Part shown: in pieces, positions 8,672 to 17,616 of the stretch
How the letters are laid out: each line of letters begins with the position of its first letter
Position numbering within the stretch: position 1 is the first letter of the stretch
Origin: an uncultured Paracoccaceae bacterium
GTDB lineage: Bacteria; Pseudomonadota; Alphaproteobacteria; Rhodobacterales; Rhodobacteraceae
DNA length: 64,000 nt
Direction of reading: 5' to 3'
NCBI GenBank assembly: GCA_947497065.1
Contig: CANMEQ010000002.1
Location: 186,001 to 250,000 of the forward strand
Translations under genes and position numbers: made by a program
Notes under the pieces: generated by a model
Told to the model about the DNA's origin: nothing
Databases searched by the model: none
The model's input: only the letters and a program-made list of their open reading frames with translations

Positions 8672-9591
8672 TTGCGGTTATCGGGGCAGGGTCGATTGGG
8701 CGGCGCCACGCAGAGAACCTGCAGGCGCTGGGCCGCGATGTTGCCCTGATCCCGTGGCGGGAATTCGACCGTGCGACATTTGAAACCCGCAAAGATATCA
8801 AAGGGATGGTCATCGCCACCGCCACCCATGTGCGGCTTGAACTGGTCGATCTGTGTGTGGCGATGAACATTCCGTTCTATGTTGAAAAACCCCTGCATTG
8901 GACAGCCCAAGGCGTGGCCGAGATTTATGACCGTGCCGGTGATTTGGCGCAGCGATCCATGGTGGGGTTCATGGCGCGCTATCATCCGGTGGTGCAGGCG
9001 TTGGCGGGCCAAGACCTGTCGGACGTGTACGGGTTCACGTTCGAGATTGGCCATGACGTGCGGCAATGGCGGCAAAACTGGTCGTTTCCCGCAAGCTATG
9101 CCGCCCGTGCCGACGGCGGCGGCGTGTTGCTGGACCTGTGTCACGAATTGGATATGGCGCTGGCCCTGTTCCCCGACCTGAAAATCGACGCGGTCTCTAG
9201 CGTGGGGCATGCGGACTTTGACGGCGTGGATTTCGCCAGCCGCATCGCCCTGTCTGGCGCGGGGCGGTCGGGCACGGTGGCGATGGATTATCTGTCGCCC
9301 GTGTCGATCCGCCGGTCCGAGGTGAATGGCGTGACATCCGCACGTTCGCTGGACCTGCTGGCCGCGACGCTGACAACGAACGCGGGCGAGCCTCAAACCG
9401 CAACATTTGACTATGACCGCAACGACATGTTCCGCGCGATCACCAGCGATTGGTTGGCCCTCATCGACGATCCGCAAACGCCCCTGCGGCCCCTCGCGCC
9501 GCGCCTGTCTGACATGCGCGCATCCAGCGATTTGATTGCAGATGCATGGGGCAAACGCCGCTTTGCGGGCACGGCAGAGATGACGTTCTAG
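8665..9591 (+). CDS. Gfo/Idh/MocA family oxidoreductase
   Basis: A 308-residue NAD(P)-dependent sugar oxidoreductase. The N-terminus VIAVIGAGSIGRRHAENL is the Rossmann fold, FYVEKPLHW is the EKP motif carrying the catalytic Lys, and LLDLCHELDMA matches the C-terminal substrate domain (GGVLLDxxxHxxD). The ATG sits inside the end of the SDR gene (7-bp overlap). Together with the two preceding genes it would modify the sugar that the NeuA-like enzyme activates, or a precursor. Ends in a 4-bp overlap with the convergent GT30-like gene. Confidence 0.88.
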   Translation: MVIAVIGAGSIGRRHAENLQALGRDVALIPWREFDRATFETRKDIKGMVIATATHVRLELVDLCVAMNIPFYVEKPLHWTAQGVAEIYDRAGDLAQRSMVGFMARYHPVVQALAGQDLSDVYGFTFEIGHDVRQWRQNWSFPASYAARADGGGVLLDLCHELDMALALFPDLKIDAVSSVGHADFDGVDFASRIALSGAGRSGTVAMDYLSPVSIRRSEVNGVTSARSLDLLAATLTTNAGEPQTATFDYDRNDMFRAITSDWLALIDDPQTPLRPLAPRLSDMRASSDLIADAWGKRRFAGTAEMTF

Positions 9592-10832
9592 CGGTTTAAC
9601 AAACCCATCAAATCATCCGTGATTTGGGCCAAACCATTGGCTGCCGTCGCGCGAATGTCTGTCGCACGCGCCGCCATTGCGGGCAGTGCCGGATCGGTTA
9701 GCGCCGTGACGATATCCTCTGACGTAGGCACGGGCCGCACGGCACCGTTCAACTGCGCGAAGTCTGTGGCGAAATTGCGCGTGCGCGGCCCGTGTAACAC
9801 GGGGCACCCGACCGCGACGGCCTCCCACGGATTGTGCCCCTCAACCCCATCAAATGTGCCGCCGATCAGGGCCGCAAACCCCGCGCGGTACCACAGGCCC
9901 AGCTCGCCAAATGTGTCGGCGATATAAACATCCGTGTCCGGCGTTGGCAGGGCGCCAGTGCTGCGCCGCAGGCTCACCATATCTTTCGCACGGGCGCGGG
10001 TCTCGACCTTTGCCCAATCCTCCAAAGTGCGAGGAACGATGATCAAAAGGGGTTTTGGCCCACCGGCGTCTAACGCCAGTCTCTGCGCGTCCAAAGCCAC
10101 GCTAATATCCGCCGGATGGGCCGAGGCGGCGACCCAAATTGGCCGCCCCGATGCTGCGACAACAGCATCGCGCGCCGCCGCATCATCGGCCAAGGGGGCC
10201 GCCGCCGCCTTCAGCGACCCAGTGATCGCGACGGGCGTGTCGTCCCCCATCAAATTGTGCAAATGATCTGCCGTTTGCGCATCTTGGGCATGCCGCAGAT
10301 CCAACACGCGGTAAAGGTCGCCATAGGCGTTGCCAAATCGCGCCTTGGCCCGCGCCGATGCGGGGGTGATCCGTGCGGCCACCAAGGCTTGGGCAATGCC
10401 GCGTCTGGCACAGGTCACGGCCAAACGCGGCCAAACCTCTTGATCCGACCACACGGCCAGATCGGGCCTCCAATGATCCAAAAACGCCGTCACAGGCGCG
10501 GGGAAATCCAGCGGCAAGTATTGATGAACCGTGCGCGGCGGCAGGTTATGCGAAATCACATCCGCCGAGGATCGCGCCGAAGAGGTCACCAGAAAATTCA
10601 AATCAGGGCGCCGCGAAGACAGGCTTTCGATCAACCCACGCAGGGCCATCACCTCGCCCACGCCAACACCGTGCGCCCAAATCAACGGGCCATCGGGGCG
10701 CGGCACTGTGGCCTCGCCCAGCTTCTCGCGCCACCGGGCCGGGTCTTCTTTGCCGCGCGTCAATCGCCGCTTGAGGATTGGGCCCGCCAAGGGCGCTAAA
10801 CCGGCGCCCACGGCCAGAACCAGCCGCAACAT
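9588..10832 (-). CDS. GT30-family (KdtA/WaaA-like) glycosyltransferase, divergent paralogue
   Basis: A 414-residue protein with a hydrophobic N-terminal anchor and the GT30 N-terminal domain: LIWAHGVGVGEV carries the expected catalytic Glu, followed by FLVTSSARSSADV and VWSDQEVWPRLA, then a C-terminal nucleotide-sugar lobe (GGTFDGVEGHNPWEAVAVGCPVLHGP). Canonical WaaA moves Kdo from CMP-Kdo to lipid A. A second, more typical WaaA lies at 18568-19860, so this copy, 16 bp behind a NeuC-like gene, may use another CMP-ulosonate. Start chosen at the ATG 10830-10832; the open frame continues upstream but overlaps the NeuC-like gene. Confidence 0.82.
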   Translation of the reverse strand: MLRLVLAVGAGLAPLAGPILKRRLTRGKEDPARWREKLGEATVPRPDGPLIWAHGVGVGEVMALRGLIESLSSRRPDLNFLVTSSARSSADVISHNLPPRTVHQYLPLDFPAPVTAFLDHWRPDLAVWSDQEVWPRLAVTCARRGIAQALVAARITPASARAKARFGNAYGDLYRVLDLRHAQDAQTADHLHNLMGDDTPVAITGSLKAAAAPLADDAAARDAVVAASGRPIWVAASAHPADISVALDAQRLALDAGGPKPLLIIVPRTLEDWAKVETRARAKDMVSLRRSTGALPTPDTDVYIADTFGELGLWYRAGFAALIGGTFDGVEGHNPWEAVAVGCPVLHGPRTRNFATDFAQLNGAVRPVPTSEDIVTALTDPALPAMAARATDIRATAANGLAQITDDLMGLLNR

Positions 10833-10848
10833 CGGCCCGATTTTGGGG

Positions 10849-11988
10849 CTAGTCCGTGTCATGGAACCGCTTTTGCAGATCGCCTTCCCAGAACGCCGCA
10901 TCGCTAACGATATCCGCAAACCGTGCCGCCGCATCACCGCGCCCGAACGCATCGTGGCGGTCGTACCGCTTGCCCCATTCCTCCGCCAAAAACGCATCGA
11001 TCCCCGCACGGTCAGCCGCCGCCACAGACCGCAACGACGGCGCCTGCGCACGGTTGGTCTGGCGCGTGCCAATATCGAGCGACGGCGTGCCCAAAAACGG
11101 TGCTTCACGCACGCCCGCACTGGAATTGCCAATCATCGCAGCGGCGTTTTTCATCAGCTCGGAAAAATGCCCGAACCGCATGGAGGGCAGAATGCGAAAC
11201 CGGTCCTTGGGCAGATCGTTCAGCACATCAAAAATATCGCTCGACCCGGGGTCGTTGTTAGGGGCGATCACCACGAACGACTTGCCTGACGCATCAAGGG
11301 CCGCAAACAAATCGCGCGCCTGCTGGCCCATCGTCTCGGCCTCGGAGGTGACGGGGTGGAACACGACGATGCCAAACTCGCCCGCGGGTAGGTCATAATG
11401 GTCGCGCACCGCATCGATGGTGACACCGGATGGGGCCGAATGAAAATCCAACTCCGGCGAGCCGATCACATAGATCGCGTCTTCCGGTTCGCCCATTTTC
11501 ATCACGCGGGTCTTGGCGTCTTTGGAGGACACAAAATGATGGCTGGCGAGCTTTGAATTACAATGGCGGAAAATCTCGTCGATCGTGCCGCTGACCTCGC
11601 CGCCCTCAATATGGGCCGAGCGAATATAATTGGTCGCGGCCACCAAAGCACAGGCCAGCGCCTCGATCCGGTCGCCGTGAATGACTACCAAATCGGGCTT
11701 CATCTCGGCCACGAAATCGGAAAACCCCATCACGGTTTTGGCCAGAATTTGATCCTGCGGATCGCCCTCTTTCTGGTTCACGAACTCATGCACGCCAACG
11801 CCTTTGGTCCGCGCCACCTCAACCTTGGTCAACCCGTAGCGGTCCATCATATGCATGCCGGTCACCCAGAAATGCACATCATGCCCCGCATCACGCGCAG
11901 CCACGGCCAGCGGTTCCATTTTACCGAAATCCGCACGGGTGCCGGTGACGAAAAGAAGGGTTTTGGGTTTGGAGCGATGTGTTTCCAT
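10849..11988 (-). CDS. UDP-N-acetylglucosamine 2-epimerase, NeuC/LegG type
   Basis: A 379-residue hydrolysing UDP-sugar 2-epimerase that would release ManNAc or a 6-deoxy diamino analogue for the NeuB-like synthase. Visible landmarks are FVTGTRADFGKM at the start, VVIHGDRIEALA, HIEGGEVSGTIDE (catalytic His/Glu region) and MIGNSSAGVREAPFLGTP near the C-terminus. These are characteristic of NeuC/LegG and differ from the non-hydrolysing WecB branch. ATG at 11986-11988. Co-directional with, and 16 bp before, the GT30-like gene. Confidence 0.9.
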   Translation of the reverse strand: METHRSKPKTLLFVTGTRADFGKMEPLAVAARDAGHDVHFWVTGMHMMDRYGLTKVEVARTKGVGVHEFVNQKEGDPQDQILAKTVMGFSDFVAEMKPDLVVIHGDRIEALACALVAATNYIRSAHIEGGEVSGTIDEIFRHCNSKLASHHFVSSKDAKTRVMKMGEPEDAIYVIGSPELDFHSAPSGVTIDAVRDHYDLPAGEFGIVVFHPVTSEAETMGQQARDLFAALDASGKSFVVIAPNNDPGSSDIFDVLNDLPKDRFRILPSMRFGHFSELMKNAAAMIGNSSAGVREAPFLGTPSLDIGTRQTNRAQAPSLRSVAAADRAGIDAFLAEEWGKRYDRHDAFGRGDAAARFADIVSDAAFWEGDLQKRFHDTD

Positions 11989-12054
11989 TCGGTTGTGAGT
12001 AGATTATTGAATGACTGGTCGCAATACTTGGCTTGGCTGAGAGCAGGGGGCGTT

Positions 12055-12936
12055 ATGGTTCATTTTCCCACCGAATTTTTTGAAACAGGTTTCGACCGAT
12101 TGAAATCTGGACTGGACCGGTGGCTCGGGTTCCCGATGCTGCGGGCAAAATTTCGGAAGAAATGCGGATATGAGTTGAATTTGGACGCCCCTGAAACGTG
12201 GAACGAAAAAATTCAATGGCTCAAGTTCAACACACGTGGCGACATCTTCGTACGTGCTGCTGATAAGCTGGAAATGCCAGTTTTGGTGAAAGAATTGATT
12301 GGCGATCAGTTGTCTGAGGGCTTGTTCGCAAACATTCACCAACAGGGCTATGAGGTTGATGATATCAATTTCGATGCCTTGCCCGAGGCGTATGTGATCA
12401 AGCCCACTCACGGGTCAGGCTGGTTGCGCATCGTAACCCCTGAGCACCCCGCGGAAATTGATGATTTACGGGACCAATGTGCCCGTTGGCTGCGTCGTTC
12501 GTTTGGGTACCGCCAGTTTGAATGGCCTTATCTGCAGATCAAACCGCGTATCATGGTGGAAGAACTCCTGCCCACGCCAAACGCGTTGGGTGCAGATGAT
12601 GTGAAAATCCACATGGTTAACGGAAAAATTGGATTTGTTCTGTTGGCCAAAGATCGCCACGGCAACCTTACGCGCGATTATATGAAAGAAGATTGGACAC
12701 CGTTTCTGTCCGATAAGGCTGATGCTTTGGAAAAAGTTTTCGGCTGGGAGAAAATGCGGGATGTCGCGTTGGCCATTGGCCAGAACTTCGATTTCGTTCG
12801 CGTCGATTTTTTATCGACGCCCACGCGGTTCGCACTCAACGAACTTACGTTTTTCCCAGATTCCGGGTTCACCACTGCAGGCGGGCAAGAATTTGACCGC
12901 GCTGCAGGTAAGCTCCTGAAATTGCCGGCTGTTTAG
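12055..12936 (+). CDS. TupA-like ATP-grasp protein
   Basis: A 293-residue protein resembling the TupA-like ATP-grasp family, named from a Bacillus teichuronopeptide gene and common in polysaccharide loci. Features are ETWNEKIQWLKFN near residue 45, VIKPTHGSGWLRIV (nucleotide-binding loop), the basic-acidic stretch PRIMVEELL and DFVRVDFLSTPTRFALNELTFFPDSGF (metal-binding acidic residues). It may ligate an amino acid or peptide to a surface glycan. The ATG at 12055 follows GCAGGGGG; a TTG at 12007 is an alternative. Base composition is somewhat lower in GC than the neighbours. Confidence 0.82.
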   Translation: MVHFPTEFFETGFDRLKSGLDRWLGFPMLRAKFRKKCGYELNLDAPETWNEKIQWLKFNTRGDIFVRAADKLEMPVLVKELIGDQLSEGLFANIHQQGYEVDDINFDALPEAYVIKPTHGSGWLRIVTPEHPAEIDDLRDQCARWLRRSFGYRQFEWPYLQIKPRIMVEELLPTPNALGADDVKIHMVNGKIGFVLLAKDRHGNLTRDYMKEDWTPFLSDKADALEKVFGWEKMRDVALAIGQNFDFVRVDFLSTPTRFALNELTFFPDSGFTTAGGQEFDRAAGKLLKLPAV

Positions 12937-13706
12937 GTCCAATTATCTGCAATCCATTGCGCAGGGCGCGTGGAGTGAAATGGATCGGACTTGTAGCCGT
13001 TCAAAGCTTCGTCGACATTGGGGCGTCCGTGGAAGCATACGATACGTGCGTCGCTGGGCAGCTTTGGCGGAACAAACAAATTCAGTGGCCGTTTGGGACG
13101 GCAATGATATTTGAAACTGACGATCCACTCTGAAGGATACGCAGTGAAAACCCCGTTTTCATGCGCTAATGTCGATGTGTACGTTTGTTCCGATCCTTTG
13201 CACATAACAACCGCCTCTTCAGGGTTTTCGGCCATTGTCGAATACAAGAAACCATGGTGCTTTGGCTCAAATTTAATGATGGACCCTTCACCAAATGTGC
13301 GTGGTTCGGCGTCAGGGGCGAAGGGGCCACGCATTGTCACGTGGCCCGGCGCGAAATCAGCCATTTCATCCAGATCACCCGTGATGAGAATGTCGAGGTC
13401 CAGCGCTAAAACAGGGCCAACGTCATCTTCAAAGATCGCTGGATTGAACATCGCGATCTTTCGTAACGCGCCTTGTTTTTTAACTGTCTTTTGGGTGGCT
13501 CTCATCCGTGCTTCATAGGGCTGCTCTTCGAGAGGGATAACGCGTATACGATTATCCAAGCCTTCGGCCATTTCAGTCATGCAATAAAAATCAACATCGC
13601 GATCCGTCTTGCGCAACACTGCGCGGAACAAACGATTCACATGTTCCGTAGGGTAGAGGGTTCCCCACTTGATACAGATGCATGTTAAACGTGGTGTGAT
13701 TGGCAT
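12933..13706 (-). CDS. Putative glycosyltransferase
   Basis: A 257-residue cytoplasmic protein with an LALDLDILITGDLDEM segment, whose DLDI reads as the metal-binding DxD-like motif of nucleotide-sugar transferases; ICIKWGTLYPTEHVNRLF at the start fits a GT-A fold. The nearest recognised group is glycosyltransferase family 8-like proteins of polysaccharide loci. Start: ATG 13704-13706, with GGAGAC four bases upstream, preferred over a TTG at 13727. It overlaps the convergent TupA-like gene by 4 bp. The sugar it transfers is unknown. Confidence 0.7.
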   Translation of the reverse strand: MPITPRLTCICIKWGTLYPTEHVNRLFRAVLRKTDRDVDFYCMTEMAEGLDNRIRVIPLEEQPYEARMRATQKTVKKQGALRKIAMFNPAIFEDDVGPVLALDLDILITGDLDEMADFAPGHVTMRGPFAPDAEPRTFGEGSIIKFEPKHHGFLYSTMAENPEEAVVMCKGSEQTYTSTLAHENGVFTAYPSEWIVSFKYHCRPKRPLNLFVPPKLPSDARIVCFHGRPNVDEALNGYKSDPFHSTRPAQWIADNWT

Positions 13707-13786
13707 GGTGTCTCCAGTGGGCGACAAACAGGTTGGACCCGGTGCTGTACTGCCCCAAAAGAAGAGAGCAGTAAGACGTGGCCGTT

Positions 13787-14485
13787 TTAATCGTATTCAA
13801 AAGCTTGATAATCTGCGGCAAAGAAATCCCGAACATCGGTTTCAAGCTGCTTAAACGCATTCGGCGAAAGCGCCAACCGTTCTAAATGATCTGATGACCC
13901 TCGTGCACTTTTGTTGCGGTGTTCAAGCGGTCGGTCGCCGACATCTATGCCAGCGTTCGAAAGGGTAGCCTTCCAATTTGCAATGTCTTCGAAACGCAAA
14001 ACCAAATCGGCCTGAGGTTTGTTGAGTGACGGGTAGTTCGTCCAGTTCAATTGCGAGCCGCCGTACTTTGGGTTCTCTGCTAATACGTCCAAATACTCGC
14101 GCGCAGATATTTTCTTGATGTCCCATCCATACATTTTGACCAATCCGTTGCGGTTCGACTTAAGGATGTGATCATAGTATCCAGATAAAAAACGTTCAAA
14201 CGGGTGCCGCACGATTGTTACGCTAAAGGAATTGAGCCAATGGCGCTCGTTCAAGCGGTATTTTGCACATGTGTGAGAAAGGCGTTTCACCCCCAGCATC
14301 CGAGCCAACGAAATACCGGCTGTTTTGGGCGAATGTAGGAAGATCACAGGTTGGGTGTTTACTGTAAAGTCTGTCCGCATACCGGCGCTCGGCGCGCCAC
14401 GAAACAAGGTTGTCCGTGACTGCCAATCATGAATTTTAGTCCGCAATCCGAAAGGCCCGTAGCCGATGCGGTCGGGGATGCTCAT
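13787..14485 (-). CDS. Sulfotransferase family 2 protein (surface-glycan locus)
   Basis: A 232-residue PAPS-dependent sulfotransferase candidate. FLHSPKTAGISLARM (about residues 49-63) is the 5'-phosphosulfate-binding loop and SVTIVRHPFERFLSGYYDH (about 88-106) the 3'-phosphate-binding segment. Its ATG overlaps the TGA of the NeuB-like gene (ATGA, 14482-14485), so the two are translationally coupled. This suggests that the nonulosonate or the glycan carrying it is sulfated, which is inference. Slightly AT-richer than the flanking biosynthetic genes. Confidence 0.82.
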   Translation of the reverse strand: MSIPDRIGYGPFGLRTKIHDWQSRTTLFRGAPSAGMRTDFTVNTQPVIFLHSPKTAGISLARMLGVKRLSHTCAKYRLNERHWLNSFSVTIVRHPFERFLSGYYDHILKSNRNGLVKMYGWDIKKISAREYLDVLAENPKYGGSQLNWTNYPSLNKPQADLVLRFEDIANWKATLSNAGIDVGDRPLEHRNKSARGSSDHLERLALSPNAFKQLETDVRDFFAADYQAFEYD

Positions 14486-15510
14486 CCCAAATCATCCCAC
14501 GTCAGCTGTTGGTTCCGCGTCACGGCGACCTTTAGGGTCTTTCCCACAACCTTATCAAAATCATAGCCCGCAATTGCGCCTGATCCGGGGCGGCGGGCCC
14601 AGATGTCGGCCTCAGAAATCACATGGCCTGCGGGCAGGTCTGCATCTGCCACCACAGAGGCCCGCGCGAAGCGGTAGACGTCTTCTTCGGCGGCGGTGCG
14701 TTCTTTGGGATTGTGCAGGGCGGTGTGAATTTCGGCGCTGCGGTCAATCAGGTGGCGCAGCTCGGCAGGGTCCATGGAACAGGCAATGTCAGGCCCCTTG
14801 CGGTAGCGCGTATCGGTGTAGTGACGCTCCAGAATGCAGGCCCCCAATGCCACCGAGGCCAAGGCCATTTCCGGCCCGATCGAATGGTCGGAAAAGCCCA
14901 CAACCGCATTGGGAAACGCCGCTTTCAAATCGGTCACTCCCTGCAACGACACGATTTCTGGCGGAGAGGGGTAGAGGTTGGTGCATTCCAACAATGCGTA
15001 CTCCACGCCAGAGGCTTCCAAAATCTCAACAGAGGCCCGCACGCTTTCAATCGTTTGCATGCCAGTTGACATAATCACTGGCTTTCCCTTGGCCGCGATG
15101 TGGCGGATCAGGGGCAGGTTATCGGCCTCGCCAGACCCGATTTTATAGGCGGGCACATCCAGCGTTTCCAAAAAATCACAGGCCGCGCGGCTGAACGGGG
15201 TCGAGATGAAAATCATCCCCAGTTCTTCCACGTAGGCCTTCAACGCGGTCTCATCCTCACGGCTCAGCGCGCATTGCGCCATCACATCCCAGATCGACAC
15301 ATCGGCATTGGGCGGGAAAATCTGTTTGGCTTCCTCGGTCATCTCGTCTTCGACGATATGCGTCTGGTGTTTGACCATTTCGCAGCCCGCACCCGCGGCC
15401 AGCCGCACCATCTGCTTGGCAACCTCCAGATCACCCCCGTGGTTGATGCCGATTTCGGCAATCACAAGCGGGGGATGGGCAGGGCCGATGTCACGATTTG
15501 CGATCTTCAT
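14482..15510 (-). CDS. N-acetylneuraminate (nonulosonate) synthase, NeuB-like
   Basis: A 342-residue enzyme that condenses phosphoenolpyruvate with ManNAc or a related hexose to form a nonulosonic acid. The TIM-barrel domain shows VIAEIGINHGGDLEVAKQM, MVKHQTHIVEDEM, FISTPFSRAACDFL, KIGSGEADNLPLI and VIMSTGM; the C-terminal SAF antifreeze-like domain (FARASVVADADLPAGHVI) caps the active site. The ATG at 15508-15510 has GGAGAA five bases upstream and replaces a longer TTG-initiated frame. Coupled to the sulfotransferase. The sugar made could be sialic, legionaminic or a variant. Confidence 0.92.
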   Translation of the reverse strand: MKIANRDIGPAHPPLVIAEIGINHGGDLEVAKQMVRLAAGAGCEMVKHQTHIVEDEMTEEAKQIFPPNADVSIWDVMAQCALSREDETALKAYVEELGMIFISTPFSRAACDFLETLDVPAYKIGSGEADNLPLIRHIAAKGKPVIMSTGMQTIESVRASVEILEASGVEYALLECTNLYPSPPEIVSLQGVTDLKAAFPNAVVGFSDHSIGPEMALASVALGACILERHYTDTRYRKGPDIACSMDPAELRHLIDRSAEIHTALHNPKERTAAEEDVYRFARASVVADADLPAGHVISEADIWARRPGSGAIAGYDFDKVVGKTLKVAVTRNQQLTWDDLG

Positions 15511-15650
15511 AAACGTTCTCCGATGTTTCGATCTGTCTGGCACGGGGCGGGGCGAATTTCCAGCCGCATCTGTGCCAAGCGCGGATCGGCGCTTGATTTA
15601 CCCAGCCGTTTTTCCCACAACTGCATCAGATTGAAAAAGGGCCCACAGAC

Positions 15651-16601
15651 ATGGCGCGACACCATCTGATGACGTCGGTCAAAAACGAAGCGGTCTACCT
15701 TGTGGAATGGGTCGCCCACCACAAAACCTTGGGCTTCGACCAGATCTACCTCGCCGCCAACAATTGCAACGATGGCACCGTCGCCCTGGCGCAAAAGCTG
15801 CACAATCACGGCTTTATCAAGTTCCGGCACAACAAATGCGCCCCCGACAAGATCCCGCAGCACGAAGGCTATAAAGCCTTGCGCAAACGGTTTGATGTGG
15901 ACGCGTGTGATTGGCTGATGGTTTTGGACGTGGACGAATTTTTACACGTCGAAACCGGCGATGGCACCGTGGGCGCGCTGACCGCACAGGCTGCAGACAC
16001 CGTCGATATTATATCGTTGAACGCCATGACCTTTGGCACTGGCCCCGCCCCCACGGCAGACAGCTACGATCTGACGACACGTCAGTTCAAACACCGGCTG
16101 CCCGCAGATCACAAAGTAAACCGCGCGCTCAAATCCCTCACGCGCGCGCCGGCGCGCTTTCGTGGCACCCACAATCACAACATGGTAAATATCGATCCAC
16201 CCACCTCCCTCGTCGTCATGCGCGGCGATGGGTCCACCTTCGATATCCCCGCAGGCACCCCTCTGTGGGAGGTTCTGCGCAACTCTGCCACGAGCGACAT
16301 CACCCAGCGCTTGGCCCATTACAACCATTACGCCATCAAAAGCAGCGCTGAATATCTGATGCGGCAAAAACGCGGGCGGGGGGCTGTGTCGCCGCTCACC
16401 ACCGGAAAGCTGCGCCATTCGGTGGATTATTTCGAAAAACGCGCCGCAGCCAGCATTGCCGATGACCGCATTGAAAAATACGCGGAAGGCACGTTGAACT
16501 GGATGGAAACCATGCTGGCCGAACCCGCGATCCGCGAGGCTGACGCCCATGCCAAAACGCGGTTTTTCACCCGTATCGGGCGCTTGAACGCATCAACCTA
16601 G
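15651..16601 (+). CDS. Glycosyltransferase family 2 / GT92-like protein
   Basis: A 316-residue protein of the type annotated as glycosyltransferase family 2 in Roseobacter surface loci. The opening TSVKNEAVYLVEWVAHHKTLGFDQIYLAANNCNDGT is the nucleotide-binding fold and WLMVLDVDEFLHVE carries the DxDEF metal site. HYNHYAIKSSAEYLMRQKRGRG is the conserved C-terminal block. The ATG at 15651 is used. Divergent from the neuB-like gene (140 bp apart) and convergent, with 4-bp overlap, with the LpxL-type gene. Acceptor and donor unknown. Confidence 0.82.
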   Translation: MARHHLMTSVKNEAVYLVEWVAHHKTLGFDQIYLAANNCNDGTVALAQKLHNHGFIKFRHNKCAPDKIPQHEGYKALRKRFDVDACDWLMVLDVDEFLHVETGDGTVGALTAQAADTVDIISLNAMTFGTGPAPTADSYDLTTRQFKHRLPADHKVNRALKSLTRAPARFRGTHNHNMVNIDPPTSLVVMRGDGSTFDIPAGTPLWEVLRNSATSDITQRLAHYNHYAIKSSAEYLMRQKRGRGAVSPLTTGKLRHSVDYFEKRAAASIADDRIEKYAEGTLNWMETMLAEPAIREADAHAKTRFFTRIGRLNAST

Positions 16602-17467
16602 CCCCAGCGGCGATGCACCCAGAACCATTGCTCGGGGTTGGCCGCGATCCGCGCCTCCAGCCGCGCGGTGATCTCTTCCATCATCGTTTTCGGGTCGGTC
16701 AACGGCACAGGCGCCTCAACAGCCACATCAAACGACAGCCCATCCTGCTGACGCACACCGAAATATGGGATCACCAGAGCATCCAGTTTCAGCGCAATAT
16801 CCGCAACAGAGGTCGCCGTATGCGCAGGTTGACCTAGGAACGAAATCTTCGGAAACCGTGTCGCGCGCACGTCAAACAGCAGCGTGCCCATGCCCCCGTC
16901 TTTCAGCATCCGCACAAACCCGGCCGTGCCTTTGCGCCCTTGGGCAAACACCGCGCCAGACATATCCAGCATGTTCTTTTCGTAATGGGCGTTGAAATAG
17001 GGGTTGGCGATCGGGCGATACAGCCCGCCAATGGTATACCCCCGATGGGTCAGGGCCTGCCGCGGCGCTTCGTGGTTGCCGAAATGCGCCGTGACAAACA
17101 GCACGGGCCGCCCTTGGGCCTTGGCCTCTGCCAAGGGCGCCAAACCTGCGCCACCAACCGATGCCCCCTCAATCTGGCGCGAAAAATCAGCGCCTGAATA
17201 ATTCTCAATCATCGTGCGGCCGAAATTGTTGCACACACGGCGCGCCAAATCGCGGCGGGCGGGGGCCTCCATCTCGGGGTAGATCAGCGCCAATTGTTCC
17301 TCGGCCCGTTTCCGGTAGCCCGCCATGGGCGCCACGCCCCGTTCGACCACAGCCCCAAACCAGCGCACGCGCCGCGCATAGGGCAGCGCAAGCGCCGTCC
17401 GGATAATCCCGCGCAGGGCACGGTCGATGATCCAGTCGGACCAAGTGGCAGAGTCAAAATCACGCAT
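16598..17467 (-). CDS. Lysophospholipid/lipid A acyltransferase (LpxL/HtrB type)
   Basis: A 289-residue inner-membrane-associated acyltransferase of the lipid A late-acylation family. VLFVTAHFGNHEAPRQAL holds the HxxxxE catalytic motif (H, then E four residues on), followed by GLYRPIANPYFNA and the FDVRATRF region. The ATG at 17465-17467 starts MRDFDSATWSDW, typical of the short N-terminus; a longer frame upstream is rejected. Its place between the glycan locus and waaA points to LPS biosynthesis. Whether it adds the secondary acyl chain to lipid A or acts on an ornithine lipid cannot be decided. Confidence 0.87.
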   Translation of the reverse strand: MRDFDSATWSDWIIDRALRGIIRTALALPYARRVRWFGAVVERGVAPMAGYRKRAEEQLALIYPEMEAPARRDLARRVCNNFGRTMIENYSGADFSRQIEGASVGGAGLAPLAEAKAQGRPVLFVTAHFGNHEAPRQALTHRGYTIGGLYRPIANPYFNAHYEKNMLDMSGAVFAQGRKGTAGFVRMLKDGGMGTLLFDVRATRFPKISFLGQPAHTATSVADIALKLDALVIPYFGVRQQDGLSFDVAVEAPVPLTDPKTMMEEITARLEARIAANPEQWFWVHRRWG

Positions 17468-17616
17468 CGCCAGCGGGTGTAGGCCCGCACAGCCCGTCCT
17501 GCAAGAGGCAGCCTGCAGGCTTTTGTGCGTTGGCGCACAGTTACTCTGCCGTATCGCCAATTGTCTGCGCGCCCGCGCAGGGATACGTTACGTCATACCT
17601 TTACAGGAGATGCGTC

